Assembly (NCBI GenBank): GCA_015832175.1
Contig: WJXW01000011.1
Span: forward strand, 124,001-188,000
Origin: Paraphaeosphaeria minitans
Lineage: Eukaryota; Ascomycota; Dothideomycetes; Pleosporales; Didymosphaeriaceae
DNA length: 64,000 bases
Direction of reading: 5' to 3'
Shown here one piece after another: positions 33,021-47,400 of the stretch. Within the stretch, counting starts at the first letter, position 1. Each line of letters starts with the position of its first letter. Under the pieces are notes generated by a model. It searched no databases. It worked only from the letters and a program-made list of their open reading frames with translations, and was not told the origin of the DNA. The position numbers and the translations under genes are program-made.

Positions 33021-36000
33021 GGTTTTCCTTAGATTCCTATATGTTTTTACTAGATAAATACCCTTTCTATTTAATAAGGTATTCTTTAGTGTCTGTGTAC
33101 GTATTGCGTACTTATAGGATTTATTCTACTTTGAATTTAGTTTCTTCCTAAGCTTAGTAACAGAAGGTGGTTTTAATTAGCGTTTCTAGGTCTGCTAGTT
33201 CTAGTAGTAATATATAGAATACTAGGTGTATCTTTGCATCTAGCGGTAGTTCTAACTTATAGTTTACTAGTAATATTTGCTTAGAAATGTAAAATAGTCT
33301 AATTTTAATATAATCTAGTTTCTTATGTTTTTTCTTCTAAGTTTAAAGGTTCTTTGTAAGTAGATATGCTTTATCCCCCTTCTTTAGCTAAGGTGCTATT
33401 TTTTATTTTCTATTTTAATATAAAATTAATTACTACTAAGCTTTCTTAAGATTTTCTTAGAGTTATTAGTGTATTTTCTTTATATTTTTTACTATATCTA
33501 TAGCTTCTTTTGCTTTTATTATTATAGGAAATTATTAGTTAAAGAGATGTAGGTGTCTTCTATAGTTTATATAGAATAGTGTATGTCCTAATACTACTAA
33601 TACTTTGTTATTATAGGCTAACTATGCTATAGGTAGTAATAAAATCTAGTTATTCTTCTAACTGTTATAGTAGATACGTAGATACGTTTCTATAGTTTAG
33701 ATCGTACGTTCTATCTATCTGTCTATTTATAGATAGTAAGCTATTAATAGCTTTTATTTTGTTCTAAGCAGTGCTATAAGCGTTGTCTAATAATTTAACG
33801 TAAAGAGCTTGTCTCTGTTACTAATAATTATTTTTAGGATTCTGTAGTGTCTAATTAGTTAGTCTAGGATAAGAAAGGCGAGTTCCTTTATTATTATTCT
33901 CTTAAGGTATAGAATAAGCTTAATATACTTAGTTAGTTAGCAGACTATTACTAGTATACTGTTGTATTTAATTCCTATTATTAGATCCTTAGAGTTTAGA
34001 ATTCCTGTAATAAAATCTATAGTAATATCTTCTTATAGTGCTGTTAGTATTCTAATTGCTTACATCTCTTTATATTTAAAATGTGTATTATATTTATTTC
34101 TTTAATATTCTGCATATTTATAGATATAAGTTATTACAGCTTCTTTAATTCCTTTAAAGGTGTAATTCCTTTAGATAAGTTCTATTGTCTTTATAATACC
34201 TAGGTGTCTATACATAGGGTTATTATAGTATTATTAAATAATCTTAGTCTGTAGATATTCTAGAACTTCTTAGTTAATTACTAAAAGTTAATTTAGTTCT
34301 ACTATTAGCTCTAGAGATCTATCTTTAGCTTTGCGAAGGATTGCGGAGAAGGTTTTTACTTTTTCTCCTACTAAATTACTTTATTAGCTAAGAGCGTCTA
34401 CTCTACTATTTTCTTTTCTAGCTATATAGATAATTTTAAACTTATACTACCTAGTAGTTTATAACTATCTTTGTTATTATGGCGTAAGTTCTTTTGTTAT
34501 TATAAACCTTAGAAGGTTCTTCTAATCTATATAGATTTCTAGCGTTAAGTAACTAAGCGCGTAAATCCTCTAGTGCTTTAAAGCTTTAATAATAGCGTAG
34601 AGTTCTTTATTATATACGTTGTATTATGTTTTAGCGTTATTAAATTTGCATAAGTAATAGGCAATTAGGTGCTATTTACTATTATATTTTTATTTAGCGT
34701 AGGCGCCTAGCGTAAGATCGCTAGCGTCTGTTTTAAAGCGTAGTAGTTTATCGCTTCTAAAATAAATAAAGATAGGTTCTATAATACATACTATCTTAAG
34801 GAGTTAAAATAACATTCTACACTTATTTGTCTATTTAAAGGGTACGTCCTTCTTTATAAAATTTATTAAAGGTATTGTAACCTTTACGTAATTTTAGATA
34901 AATTATTAATTAAATCTATAGAATTCTAAGAATTCTTAGATATTCTTGGCTGTCTTTAGTATTAGCTAGTTTCTAATATATTTAACTTTACTTAGTGCTA
35001 TCTTAATTCCTTCTGTAGTAATAATATGTCTTAGGAATTTAAGTTATTTAATATTAAACTTATATTTCTTAAGTTTAATGCGAAGGTATACTTTATCTAG
35101 TGCTTCTAGTACTATCTATACATGCTTAGTGTAGTCTAATTTGTTTTTAGAAAAGATAAGGATATTGTCTATATACGTAATAATAAATATGTCTAGATGT
35201 TTATAGAGTACGTTGTTAATAAGTGCTATAAAAGCTACTAGTGTATTTGTAAGTCTAAATAGCATAACCTTATACTTAAATAGTCTATAGCGTGATTAAA
35301 ACGCTATTTTCTATTCTTTACCTTTTTTAATTTGTATAAGGTGGTAACTGTCTCTTAGATCTATCCTTTTTCTTAATAAACATAAAAGGGCTTACTGCTA
35401 GTGACTTTAATAGTTATATATATCCTTTCTTAAGGTTTGTCTTAATAAAATTACGTTCTTTAAGGAGTTCTTTTCCTATCTTACTATATAGTAGTCTAAA
35501 GGGTGGCGTCTTCCCTTCTTCCAGGTCTATCGTAAGATCCTAGGGTTAATGTTCTAGTAGGTTTACTTTTCTTTCTTTTTCTATAAATATATGTGTCTAT
35601 TTCCTATACTCTCTTAGTAAGGTAAGAGGTGTACTATTATCCTCTTTCTTACACTTCTTAATCTAGTGGTTTTTACTAGCGTCTGCTAAGGTGTATTTCT
35701 ATTTTTTAACTATTTATTATAGTATTATATTGTTAATAACTCCCTTATCTACTATTATTTTTAGTTAATGCGTAGGCTTTACTTATAATACATAATTACA
35801 GCGTTTAAATAATATTTTCTTTATACCCTAGTTAATCTATAGGTTGTGTATTATTAACTAAGGTAATCCTAAAACTAACTTATGCTTAGATCCTAGTAAG
35901 ATATCTAAGGTAAGTTCCTCTCTATATCCTTAGACTGTTATTATAGTAGTAACCTCTTAGTATATTTAAGGTGTCTTAGGCATTAGGAATCTATTCGTAA

Positions 36001-37005
36001 TATAGATAATATAGGGTACTTCTTTCTTTAATATTATAAGTCCTGCTTGTCTTACTATCTAATAAGATATAAAGTTCTTTTCTACTCCTAAGTCTATAAG
36101 AGCTTAAGCCTATATTCCTTTAAGCTATACTAGTAGCTTAACTAATACTATACTTATTATAGCATTTAATTTAATAAAGACGTTTTCTCGTCTAAATTTA
36201 GGCCTAAAAAAGACATCTATTTATATAGGTTATAGTTAAGTTCTAGTGCCTAGTATGCGTTTCTAAGCATCCGCTTCTATTATTATTTTTAAGTATATAG
36301 CTTATATAGATTATCTTCTTCTTCTTCCTGCAAGGATGTTCTTCTGTTTTTCCTCTTATAGTCTTTACTATTCCTATATACTAGTTAAATTAGTAGTTCT
36401 GTTATTACTTCTTATATAGGGCAGTTTATAAAGCTGTCTAAATATTTAGCTATATAGTGGTATTCACAGTCTTAGTTTAGACACGTATACTAGTATAGTT
36501 ATATATAGTCTCTATTAATAAGTATATTATAGCATTTATTACCCTTTAGTGTAAGGTGAGGAAAGTATTTTACTTATTATTTATTCTAGAGGTGTTTATT
36601 ATAAGCTGTGATAGAGTAGTCTATCCACATCTATTTATAGCGCAGTTTTCTTCTAGGTTATTTTTTATTCTCTTTTTTCTCTGCCTTATATTGTGCGTAT
36701 ATTGGTTCTTCGCAATACATCTATATATAGAATTAGTGTGTAGGATTTTAGTAGTCTAGGTAGTACTTTAGTACGTAGTCTAACTTCTTATTTTTATAGG
36801 ATTGTATTCCTTTTGGTGCTATAGGGTTGTCTTCCTCCCGCCTACTTTGTAGGTAAGGAGTAGGAGATTTTAGTATCTCTTCTACATCTTTTATGTTATG
36901 GTATACGTTAGAGTTGTCTTCTAGATCTTCGTATAGTTGTAAGTTAGGTAAATCTAATTACTTACTTTGCTCTAGTGTAACGCATTAGTAACTAAATAGT
37001 GTTGT
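33020..37005 (-). pseudogene. E3 gag-pol remnant, pol part
   Basis: Minus-strand pol, colinear with E1 19.75-23.8 kb and E4 38.1-42.2 kb from about 33,140 rightwards. The integrase C-terminal/chromodomain segment (33,030-33,140) differs from the other copies. The gag part continues at 43606-43940 and 50534-51203 beyond the nested elements. Confidence 0.75.
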
Positions 37006-37010
37006 AATAA

Positions 37011-37421
37011 TGTTAAATCCAAGAGGGTAGCTAGTCCTAAAGGGTTAAGGTTGGTTCTTGGGTAGGAGTATTTATAGAAGGTGGAAGGTCTTATTAATAT
37101 AATAGTATCTTATAAAGTGTAATAAGTTAATAATTTAGTCTACTAGAATCTAAACAATAGATTAATAAATAGATTAAATATAAGTATAGAGAGCCTATTC
37201 TTACGTTCTTATATACTAAGGCTGCTTCGCTACTTAGTGTTACTAAGTAACTAAGTACCTTACATAACCTGCTTTACTACTTAGTGCTACTAAGTAACTA
37301 AGCACATTATATGACCTAATCTAAGTTACTTAGCGTCTCTTTATTATATTTATAACCCTATTATTACTTTATTACACCTTTATAAGCGCCTAAGTCCTAC
37401 GTTGTTATCTAGTATATAATA
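37011..37421 (-). repeat. E4 3' LTR (type C, left copy)
   Basis: 411 bp. U3 carries two direct copies of a roughly 50-bp unit built on CTTAGTGCTACTAAGTAACTAAG-like text, here at about 37222-37310. Confidence 0.88.
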
Positions 37422-37439
37422 TTATCCCCTCCCTTTCTA

Positions 37440-38030
37440 TTCTTTGTCCTAAAGAATTATACCTGCTAACTATAATTCTACAAAGCGTTATTATAGCCTT
37501 ATCTCTACTATTAAAAACTATAAAGTAGTTATAGTGTTAAAGTACTCTTTCTATAAGTCGCATTTTCGCGTTTATAAAGTTTATATTAGCTTAGGGAAGT
37601 GTAGTAAGTGTTAGAAATAAGGCTTAAAGTATAATATAGCTATTACTAGGAATAAGTTCTTATAGTTAATTACTAAGAAAAAGAAATTAAAAGCGCAAAT
37701 ATTAGAGGCGTAAAAAGAATAAAATATAGTATTTAAAGCCCTATACAAAGCGCGCGTAAAAGAGGATTAGTTATTAAAATAATTAGCGCAGAATAAAAAG
37801 CGTGCTAGCGAGGTTATTACAGTAGAGAGTGCTGCGCTAATAGAGTTAAAGTTAGAGTTAAAGGAGGACCTAGCCTATCCTACTTAGCCTACTAGTCTGG
37901 CTGAACTTAGCACGTCTATATAGTCTATAATAGACAACCTACCTTTAGAGTTCTAGAATAATTCCTTAGCGTTACTGTCTTAAGTAAGCCTATTAATAGA
38001 ATTCTTTAACTTTTATTAACAGCCTCCTAA
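37440..38030 (+). pseudogene. Antisense reading frame in the E4 3' region, CX2CX6C plus coiled coil
   Basis: On the + strand, opposite to pol. It has the cluster C-S-K-C..GLK-(C) with Cys codons at 37600 and 37609 and a Tyr (former Cys) at 37630, spacing CX2CX6C as in E1. A Lys/Gln/Glu helix follows (KKKKLKAQILEA, then LYKARVKED and QNKKRASEV), then an acidic region and a Ser/Leu-rich tail to about 38030. Only a handful of stops interrupt it, all at positions where Gln codons would fit. The same frame is present on the minus strand of E5 and E6. Confidence 0.55.
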
Positions 38031-41000
38031 GTAGTTTTTTAGTTCCTAAGTGTTTTTGCTGTGTAAGTAACCTTTCTACTTAACAAAGTACGCGTTATTA
38101 TACTAATTATATTCTAGAATTCTTTTAACCTTAAATTCGTTTTCTTCCTTAGTCTAGTAGTAGAAGGTGGTTTTAACTAGTGTATTAGAGTCTGCTAGTT
38201 CTAGTAGTAATACATAGAATACTAGGTGTATCTTTGCGTCTAGTAGTAGTTCTAACTTATAGTTTACTAGTAATATTTACTTAGAAATGTAAAATAGTCT
38301 AACCTTAATATAATCTAGTTTCTTATGTTTTTTCTTCTAAGTTTAAAGGTTCTTTATAAGCAGATATGCTTTATCCCCCTTCTTTAGCTAAGGTGCTATT
38401 TTTTGTTTTCTATTTTAATATAAAATTAATTACTGTTAAGCTTTCTTAAGATTCTCTTAGAGTTATTAGTGTATTTTCTTTATATTTTCTGCTATATTTA
38501 TAGCTTCTTTTGCTTTAATTATCGTAGGAAATTATTAATTAAAGAGATATAGGTGTCTTCTATAGTTTACAGAGAATAGTGTATGTCCTAATACTACTAA
38601 TACTTTGTTATTATAGGCTAACTGTGCTATAGATAGTAATAAAATCTAGTTATTCTTCTAACTATTATAGTAGATGCGTAGGTACGTTTCTATAGTTTAG
38701 TTTGTACATTCTGTCTATCTGTCTGTTTATAGATAGTAAGCTGTTAATAGTTTTCTTTTTATTCTAAGTAGTGCTATAAGCGTTGTCTAATAATTTAACG
38801 TAAAGAGCTTGTCTCTATTACTAATAATTATTTTTAGGATTCTATAGTGTCTAATTAGTCTATTTAGGATAAGAAAAGCGAGTTCTTTTACTATTATTCT
38901 TTTAAGGCATAGAATAAACTTAATATACTTAGTTAGTTAGCAGATTATTACTAGTATATTATTGTATTTAATTCCTGTTGTTAGATCCTTAGAGTTTAGA
39001 ATTCCTATAATAAAATCTATAGTAATGTCTTCCTATAGTGCTGTTAGTATTCTAATTACTTATATCTCTTTATATTTAAGATGTGTGCTGTGTTTATTTC
39101 TTTAGTATTCTATATATTTATAGATATAAGTTATTACTACTTTCTTAATTCCTTTAAAGGTGTAATTCCTCTAGATAAGTTCTATTATTTTTGTGATGCC
39201 TAGGTGTCTATATATAGGGTTATTGTAGTATTATAAAATAATTTTAGTCTATAGATGTTTTGGAACTTCTTAGTTAATTACTAAAAGTTAATTTAGTTCT
39301 ACTATTAGTTCTAGAGATCTATCTTTAGCTTTGCGAAGGATTATAGAGAAAGTTTTTGCCTTTTCTTCTACTAGATTACTTTATTAGCTAAGAGCGTCTA
39401 CTCTGCCATTTTCTTTCCTAGCTATATAGATAATTTTAAACTTGTACTGCCTAGTAGTCTATAACTATTTTTATTATTCTGGCGTAAGTTCTTTTGTTAT
39501 TGTGAACTTTAGAAGGTTTTTATAATTTGTGTAGATTTCTAGCGTTAAGTAACTAAGCGTATAAATCCTCTAGTGCTTTAAAGCTTTAATAATAGCGTAG
39601 AATTCTTTATTATATACGTTATATTATGTTTTAGCGTTATTAAATTTGTATAAGTAATAGGTAATTAGGTGCTATTTGCTATTATATTCTTATTTAGCGT
39701 AGGCGCCTAGCGCAAAATCGCTAGTGTCTATTTTAAAGCGCAGTGGTTTATCGCTTCTAAAATAAATAAGGATAGGTTCTATAATATATACTATCTTAAG
39801 GAGTTAGAATAATATTCTATACTTATCTGTCTATTTAAAGGGTACGTCCTTCTTTATAAAATTTATTAAAGGTATTGTGACCTTTACGTAATTTTAGATG
39901 AATTATTAGTTAAATCTATAGAATCCTAACAATTCTTAGATATTCTTGGCTGTCTTTAGTATTAGCTAGTTCTTAATATATTTAACTTTACTTAGTGCTA
40001 TCTTAATTCCTTCTATAGTAATAATGTATCCTAGGAATTTAAGTTATTTAACGTTAAATTTATATTTCTTAAGTTTAATGCGAAGGCATACTTTGTTTAG
40101 TGCTTCTAGTACTGTCTGTATATACTTAGTGTGGTCTAATTTGTTTTTAAAAAAGACAAGGATATTGTCTATATACGCAATAACAAATATGTCTAGATAT
40201 TTATAGAATACGTTATTAATAAGTGCTATAAAAGCTACTAGTGTATTTGTAAGTCTAAATAGTATAACCTTGTACTTAAATAGTCTATAGTGTAATTAAA
40301 ACGCTGTTTTCTATTCTTTACCTTTCTTAATTTGTATAAGGTAGTAACTGTCTTTTAGATCTATTATTATGAATATCTTAGCTTAAGATAGTTAATCTTA
40401 TAACTCTGTAATGTTTAGTAGTAGATATTAGTTCTTTATTGTTATGTTCTTAAGTTATTAGTAGTTAACATATAGTCTATCTAATCTATTCTTTTTCTTA
40501 ACAAACATAAAAGGGCTTACTACTAGTAACTTTAATAGTTATATATATTCTTTCTTAAGGTTTATCTTAATAAAATTATATTCTTTAAGGAGTTCTTCTC
40601 TTATCTTACTATATAGTAGTCTAAAGGGTGGCATCTTCTCTTCTTTTAGGTCTATTGTAAGATTCTAGGGTTAATGTTCTAGTAGGTTTACTTTTTCTTC
40701 TTTTTCTATAAATATGTGTATCTATTTCCTGTACTCTCTTAGTAAGGTAAAGGGTGTGCTATTATCCTTCTTCTTACACTTCTTAACCTAGTAGTTCCTA
40801 CTAGCGTCTACTAAAGTGTACTTTTATTTTTTAACTATCTATTATAGTATTATGTTATTAATAACTCCCTTATCTACTATTATTTTTAGTTAATGCATAG
40901 GCTTTACTTATAATGTATAATTGCAGCGTTTTAACGATATTTTCTTTGTACCCTAGTTAATCTATAGGTTGTGTATTATTAACTAAGGTAATCCTAAAAC

Positions 41001-43120
41001 TAACTTATATTTAGATCCTAGTAAGATATCTAAAGTAAGTTCCTCTCTATGTCCTTAGACTGTTATTGTGGTAGTGACCTCTTAGTATATTTAAGGTGTC
41101 TTAGGCATTAGGAATCTATTTATAACATAGATAATATAGAGTACTTCTTTTTTTAATATTATAAGTCCTACTTATTTTACTATTTAATAAGATATAAAGT
41201 TCCTTTCTACTCTTAAGTCTATAAGAGCTTAAGCCTATATTCCTTTAAGCTGTACTAGTAGCTTAATTAATACTATATTTACTATAGTATTTAATTTAAT
41301 AAAAGTGTTTTCTTGTCTAAGTTTAGGCCTAAAAAAGACATCTATTTATATAGGTTATAGTTAAGTTCTAGTGCCTAGTATGTGTTTCTAAGCATTTACT
41401 TCTATTATTATTCTTAAGTATATAGCTTATATAGATTATCTTTTTCTTCTTTCTATAAGTATGTTCTTCTGTTTTTCCTCTTATAGTTTTTACTATTCCT
41501 ATATACTAGTTAAATTAGTAGTTCTGTTATTACTTCTTATATAGGGCAATTTGTAAAGCTGTCTAAGTGTTTAGCTATATAGTAGTATTTGCAGTCTTAG
41601 TTTAGATACGTGTACTAGTATAGTTATATATAGTCTCTATTAATAAGCATATTATAGTATTTATTACCCTTTAGCGTAAGGTAAGAAAAGTATTTTACTT
41701 ATTATTTATTCTAGAGGTGTTTATTATAAGCTGCGATAGAGTAGTCTATCTATATCTATCTATAGCGCAGTTTCTTTCTAGGTTATTTCTTATTCTCCTC
41801 TTTTTCTATCTTGTGTTATGTGTATATTAGTTCTTCGCAATACATCTACATATAGAATTAGTATGTAGGATTTTAGTAGTTTAGGTAGTACTTTAGTACG
41901 TAGTCTAACTTCTTATTTTTGTAGAGTTATATTCCTTTTAGTGCCTAGTGGGGTTCTATATAGTCCTAAATATTTAGTTTATACTTAGGTGATATAGGGT
42001 TGTCTTCTTCCCGCCTACTTTATAGGTGAGAAGTAGAAGATCTTAGTATCTCTTCTACATCTTCTATGTTGTGGTATACATTAGAGTTGTCTTCTAGGTC
42101 TTTGTATAATTATAAGTTAGATAAATCTAATTACTTACTTTGCTCTAGTGTAACGCGTTAGTAACTAAATAGCGTTATAATAACTTCTTATTCCTTATTA
42201 GGTTCTTAGTCCTTAATAGTTAGTATATTTAACTTAGTGTAATAGACTTTGTTCTTTAATCTATAGTTCTTAGCTATATAGCCTAGTTTACTATATGTAA
42301 AGCATTTATAAGTCTTAGTTATTAGTTATTAACTTTTATTAGAAACGCGTTTATTAGGCTGCTTAGGGCCTATTCTTCCTTCTTTTTCTTTACTTAAGTA
42401 GTTAAACTAGATATCTTCTATTAGTTTATATCTCTAGTAGTTCCTTAGCTATTACTTTTAGACAATTCTAATAGGGTTCTTATAAATTACTTTTACTAGT
42501 TGTTTAAAGCTTATTACCTTAGGGTTTTAGTAGAGCTTCTATTATAGCAAGAACTATTCTTTACTAATTCTAATAGTTTCTTTGTATAGTTTTTTAAGGT
42601 TAGTAATTCGCGCACTACTACGTAGGAGTTCCTTATATAGTTTCTATTTAAGTCATTATTTATATATATCTTAAAGAGATTTATTATCCTAGTTAAGTTA
42701 TATAGCGTATCTACGAAACTTAGCTATATACTTAGCTGCTAATTATTTCTAAGTTATAGTCTAAATCTTTACTTTTATAATAGAGTCCTTATTAGTAATC
42801 TTAAAGAGTTATTTAAGGCATTTCTTAAAGTTATTATAATCTTTAATAATATTAACTATATTAGCGTGCTTATTTATGTAATTATTGTTATTATTATTGT
42901 AGTCTATTCCTAGGTACTTTTTAAAGTAGAGATAGATCTATAATTCTATATCTCCTTATATATATATTACTACAAAGATAACCTTCTTTTTATTTTTAAG
43001 GGGTTTGTCTAAGTTAAAGAAGTAGAGGTCTAACTAGAGAATCTAGACATTAGTTTAAGATTATTTGCTGAAGTAGAGATTAGGTTTATACACCTTACTA
43101 CTATTTTTTATAGGAGTAAT
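38030..43120 (-). pseudogene. E4 gag-pol remnant
   Basis: Minus-strand gag-pol colinear with E6. Chromodomain near 38050-38110, integrase to about 39.2 kb, RNase H near 39.7 kb, RT near 40.1-40.6 kb, protease near 41.2 kb, zinc knuckle near 42.3 kb. Stops are of RIP type. Confidence 0.78.
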
Positions 43121-43188
43121 CTTAGTGGCACCTAAAGCTGTAAAAGAGGTAGGAGTTTATAAAGTACTTATATTAAGGGTGTTTAAGG

Positions 43189-43600
43189 TGTTAAATCTAA
43201 GAAGGTAGCTAGTCCTAAAGGGTTAAAGTTAGTTCTTAGGTAAGAGTACTTATAAAAGGTAGAAGGTCTTATTAATATAATAGTATCTCGCAAAATGTAA
43301 TAAGTTAATAAATTTAGTCTACTAGAATCTAAATAATAGATTAATAAATAGATAAAATATAAGTATAGAGAGCCTATCCTTACGTTTCTATATACTAAGG
43401 CTGCTCTGCTGCTTAGTGCTACTAAGTAACTAAGCACCTTATGTAACCTATTCTACTACTTAGTGCTGCTAAGTAACTAAGTATATTACGTAACCTAATC
43501 TAAGTTGCTTAGCGTCTCTTTATTATATTTATAACCCTATTGTCGCTTTATTATACCTTTATAAGCGCCTAAGTCCCACGTTATTATCTAGTACGTAACA
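43189..43600 (-). repeat. E4 5' LTR (type C, right copy)
   Basis: 412 bp, ending GTACGTAACA and followed by the AATAA duplication. Confidence 0.88.
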
Positions 43601-43605
43601 AATAA

Positions 43606-43940
43606 CTTCCTATTCCTTATTAGGTTCTTAGTCCTTAATAGTTAGTACATTTAACTTAGTTTAATAGACTTTGTTCTTTAATCTATAGTTTCTGGCTATA
43701 TAGCCTAGTTTGCTATATGTAAAGCATTTATAGGTCTTAGTTATTAGTTATTAACTTCTATTAGAGACGCGTTTATTAGGCTACTTAGGGCCTATTTTTC
43801 CTTTTTTTCCTTTGCCTATATAGTTAAACTGGACATCTTCTATTAGTTTATATCTCTAGCAGTTCCTTAGCTATTACTTTTAGACAATTCTAATAGGGTT
43901 CTTATAAACTATTTTTACTAGTTGTCTAAAGCTTATCGCC
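43606..43940 (-). pseudogene. E3 gag fragment between E4 and E5
   Basis: Only 335 bp of E3 gag separate two oppositely oriented elements. It includes the zinc-knuckle region (about 43700-43740) and matches E1 at 23,790-24,135. Confidence 0.8.
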
Positions 43941-44351
43941 TATTACGTACCAGATAACAACGTGGGACTTGGGCGCTTATAAAGGTGTGATAAAGCGATA
44001 ACAGGGTTATAAATATAACAAAGAGACGCTAAGTAACTTAGATTAGGTCACGTAATGTGCTTAGTTACTTAGCGGCACTAAGTAGTAGAGTATGTTATGT
44101 AAAGTGCTTAGTTACTTAGTGGCACTAAGTAGTAGAGCAGCCTTAGTATATAGAAACGCAAAAATAGGCTCTCTATACTTATATTTAATCTATTTATTAA
44201 TCTATTATTTAGATTCTAGCAGACTAAATTGTTAACTTATTACACTTTATAAGATACTATTATATTAATAAAACCTTCTACCTTCTATAAGTACTCCTGC
44301 CTAAGAACTAACCTTAACTCTTTAGGACTAGCTACCCTCTTAGATTTAATA
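43941..44351 (+). repeat. E5 5' LTR (type C)
   Basis: 411 bp; TATTACGTAC (mutated TGTTACGTAC) to AGATTTAATA. U3 contains the duplicated CTTAGTTACTTAG..GGCACTAAG unit at about 44055-44140. Confidence 0.88.
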
Positions 44352-44479
44352 TCTTAAACACCCTTAATATAAGTACTTTATAAACTTCTACCTCTTCTAT
44401 AGCTTTAGGTGCCGCTAAGATTACTCCTATAAAGGATAGTAGTAAGGTGCATAAACCTAATCTCTACTTTAGTAAATAA

Positions 44480-47400
44480 TCTTAAACTAATATCTAGATT
44501 CTCTAGTTAGACCTCTACTTCTTTAATTTAAACAAACCCCTTAAAGATAAAAAGAAGGTTATTTTTACAGTAATATATATATAAGGAGATATAGGATTAT
44601 AAATCTATCTCTACTTTAAAAAGTACCTAAGAATAGACTATAATAATAATAACAACAATTACGCAAATAAGCACGCTAATATAGTTAATATTATTAAAAA
44701 TTATAATAACTTTAAGAAATGCCTTAAATAACTCTTTAGGATTACTAACAAAGACTCTATTATAAAAGCAAAGATTTAGACTATAACTTAGAAATAATTA
44801 GTAGCTAAGTATATAGCTAAGTTTTATAGATACGCTATATAGCTTAACTAGGATAATAAATCTCTCTAGGACATGTATAAATAAAGACTTAAATAGAAAC
44901 TACGTAAGAAACTCTTACGTAGTAGTACACAAATTACTAACCTTAAAGAACTATATAAAGAAACTATTAGAATTAATAGAGAGTAGTTTTTATTGTAATA
45001 AGAGCTCTACTAAAACCCTAGGGTAATAAGCTTTAGACAACTAGCAAAAGTGGTTTATAAGAACTCTATTAGAATTGTCTAAAAGTAATAGCTAAGGAAC
45101 TACTAGAGATACAAACTAATAGAAGATATCTAGTTTAACTATATAGGTAAAAGAAAAGAAGGAAGAATAGGCCTTAAGTAGCCAAATAAACGCGTCTCTA
45201 ATAGAAGTTAATAACTAATAACTAAGACCTATAAATGCTTTATATATAGCAAACTAGGCTATATAGCTAGAAACTGTAGATTAAAAAACAAAGTCTATTA
45301 AACTAAGTTAAATATACTAACTATTAAGGACTAAGAACCTAATAAGGAATAGAAAGTTATTATAACGCTATTTAGTTACTAACGTGTTACACTAGAGTAA
45401 AGTAAGTAATTAGATTTACTTAACTTATAACTATACAAAAATCTAGAAGATAACTCTAACGTATACTATAACGTAGAAGACGTAGAAGAGATACTAAGAT
45501 CTTCTACTCCTTACCTATAAAGTAGGTAGGAAGAAGACAACCCTATGTCACCTAAGTATAAACTAAATATTTAGGACTATATAGAACCCTACTAGGCACT
45601 AAAAGGAATATAACCTTATAAAAATAAAGAATTAGACTATATACTAAAGTACTATCTAGACCACTAAAATCCTACACACTAATTCTATATATAGATATAT
45701 TGCGAAGAACTAACATGCATATAATATAAGGCAGAGAAAGAGGAGAATAGGAAATAACCTAAAAGGAAACTACGCTATAGATAGATATAGACAGACTACT
45801 CTATTACAGCTTACAACGAACACCTCTAGAATAAATAATAAGTAAAATACTTTCCTTACTTTACGCTAAAGAGTAATAAATACTATAATATACTTATTAA
45901 TAGAGACTATATATAACTATACTAGTATATGTGTCTAAACTAAGACTGTAAATACTACTATATAGCTAAATATTTAGACAGCTTTATAAATTGCCCTACG
46001 TAAGAAGTAACAATAGAACTACTAATTTAACTAGTACATAGGAATAGTAAAGACTATAAGAGGAATAATAGAAAAACATCCTTACAGAAAGAAGAAGAAG
46101 ACAATCTATATAAATGTACTTAAGAATAATAATAGAAGTAGATGCTTAGAAATACATACTAGGCACTAGAACTTAACTATAACCTACATAAACAGATGTC
46201 TTTTTTAGGCCTAAACTTAGATAAGAAAACGCCTTTATTAAATTAAATACTATAGTAAGCATAGTATTAGTTAAGCTACTAGTACAGCTTAAAGGAATAT
46301 AGGCTTAAGCTCTTATAGACTTAAGAGTAGGAAAGAACTTTATATCTTATTAGATAGTAAGATAAGTAGGACTTATAATATTAAAGAAAAAAGTACCTTA
46401 TATTATTTATATTGTAAATAGATCCCTAATGCCTAAGACACCTTAGATATACTAGGAGGTTACTACTATAATAACAGTCTAAGGATATAGAGAGGAACTT
46501 ACCTTAGATGTCTTACTAGGATCTAAGCATAAGTTAGTCTTAGGATTACTTTAGTTAATAATACACAACCTATAGATTAACTAGAGTATAAAGAAGATAT
46601 CGTTTAAACGCTATAATTATATATTATAAGTAAAACCTATATATTAACTAAAAATAATAGTAGATAAGGGAGTTATTAACAACATAATACCGCGATAAAT
46701 AGTTAAAAAATAGAAGCATACCTTAGTAAACGCTAGCAGGAACTACTAAGTTAAGAAGCGCGAAAAAGAGGACAATAGCACACCCCTTACCTTACTAAGA
46801 TAGTACAGGAAATAAATATATATATTTATAGAAAAGGAAGGAAAAGTAAACCTACTAGAACATTAACCCTAGGATTTTATAATAGACCTAGAAAAAGGGA
46901 AAACGCTACCCTTTAGACTACTATATAGTAAGATAGGAGAAAAACTCCTTAAAGAACGTAATTTTATTAAGACAAACCTTAAGAAAGGATATATATAACT
47001 ATTAAAGTTACTAGCAGTAAGCCCTTTTATATTTATTAAGAAAAAGGATAGATTAGACAGACTATACGTTAACTACTAATAACTTAACAATATAATAATA
47101 AAGAACTAATATCTACTACTAAATATTACAGAGTTACAAGATTAACTATCTTAAGCTAAGATATTTATAATAATAGATCTAAGAGATAGTTACCACCTTA
47201 TATAAATTAAGAAAGGTGAAGAATAGAAAACAGCGTTTTAATTACGCTATAGACTATTTAAATATAAGATTATGCCTTTTAGACTTACAAACGCACTAGC
47301 AGCTTTTATAGCACTTATTAACAACGTACTCTATAAATATCTAGACATATTTGTTATCGCGTATATAGATAATATTCTTATCTTTTCTAAAAACAAATTA

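Larger units (their letters stand above)
37011..43600 (-). mobile_element. E4: chromovirus-type element with type C LTRs, nested in E3
   Basis: LTRs 37011-37421 (411 bp) and 43189-43600 (412 bp), TGTTAAATCC to GTACGTAACA. Perfect target duplication AATAA (37006-37010, 43601-43605). Minus orientation with a polypurine tract at the left LTR. The interrupted E3 sequence resumes exactly, as shown by comparison with the unbroken E1 sequence near 23,790. Full length, 6590 bp. Confidence 0.92.

Noticed and set aside
36556..43437. Short open frames of 60-84 codons in the AT-rich block
   Set aside because: They lie inside LTRs or broken gag-pol in a wrong frame; chance gaps between stops.
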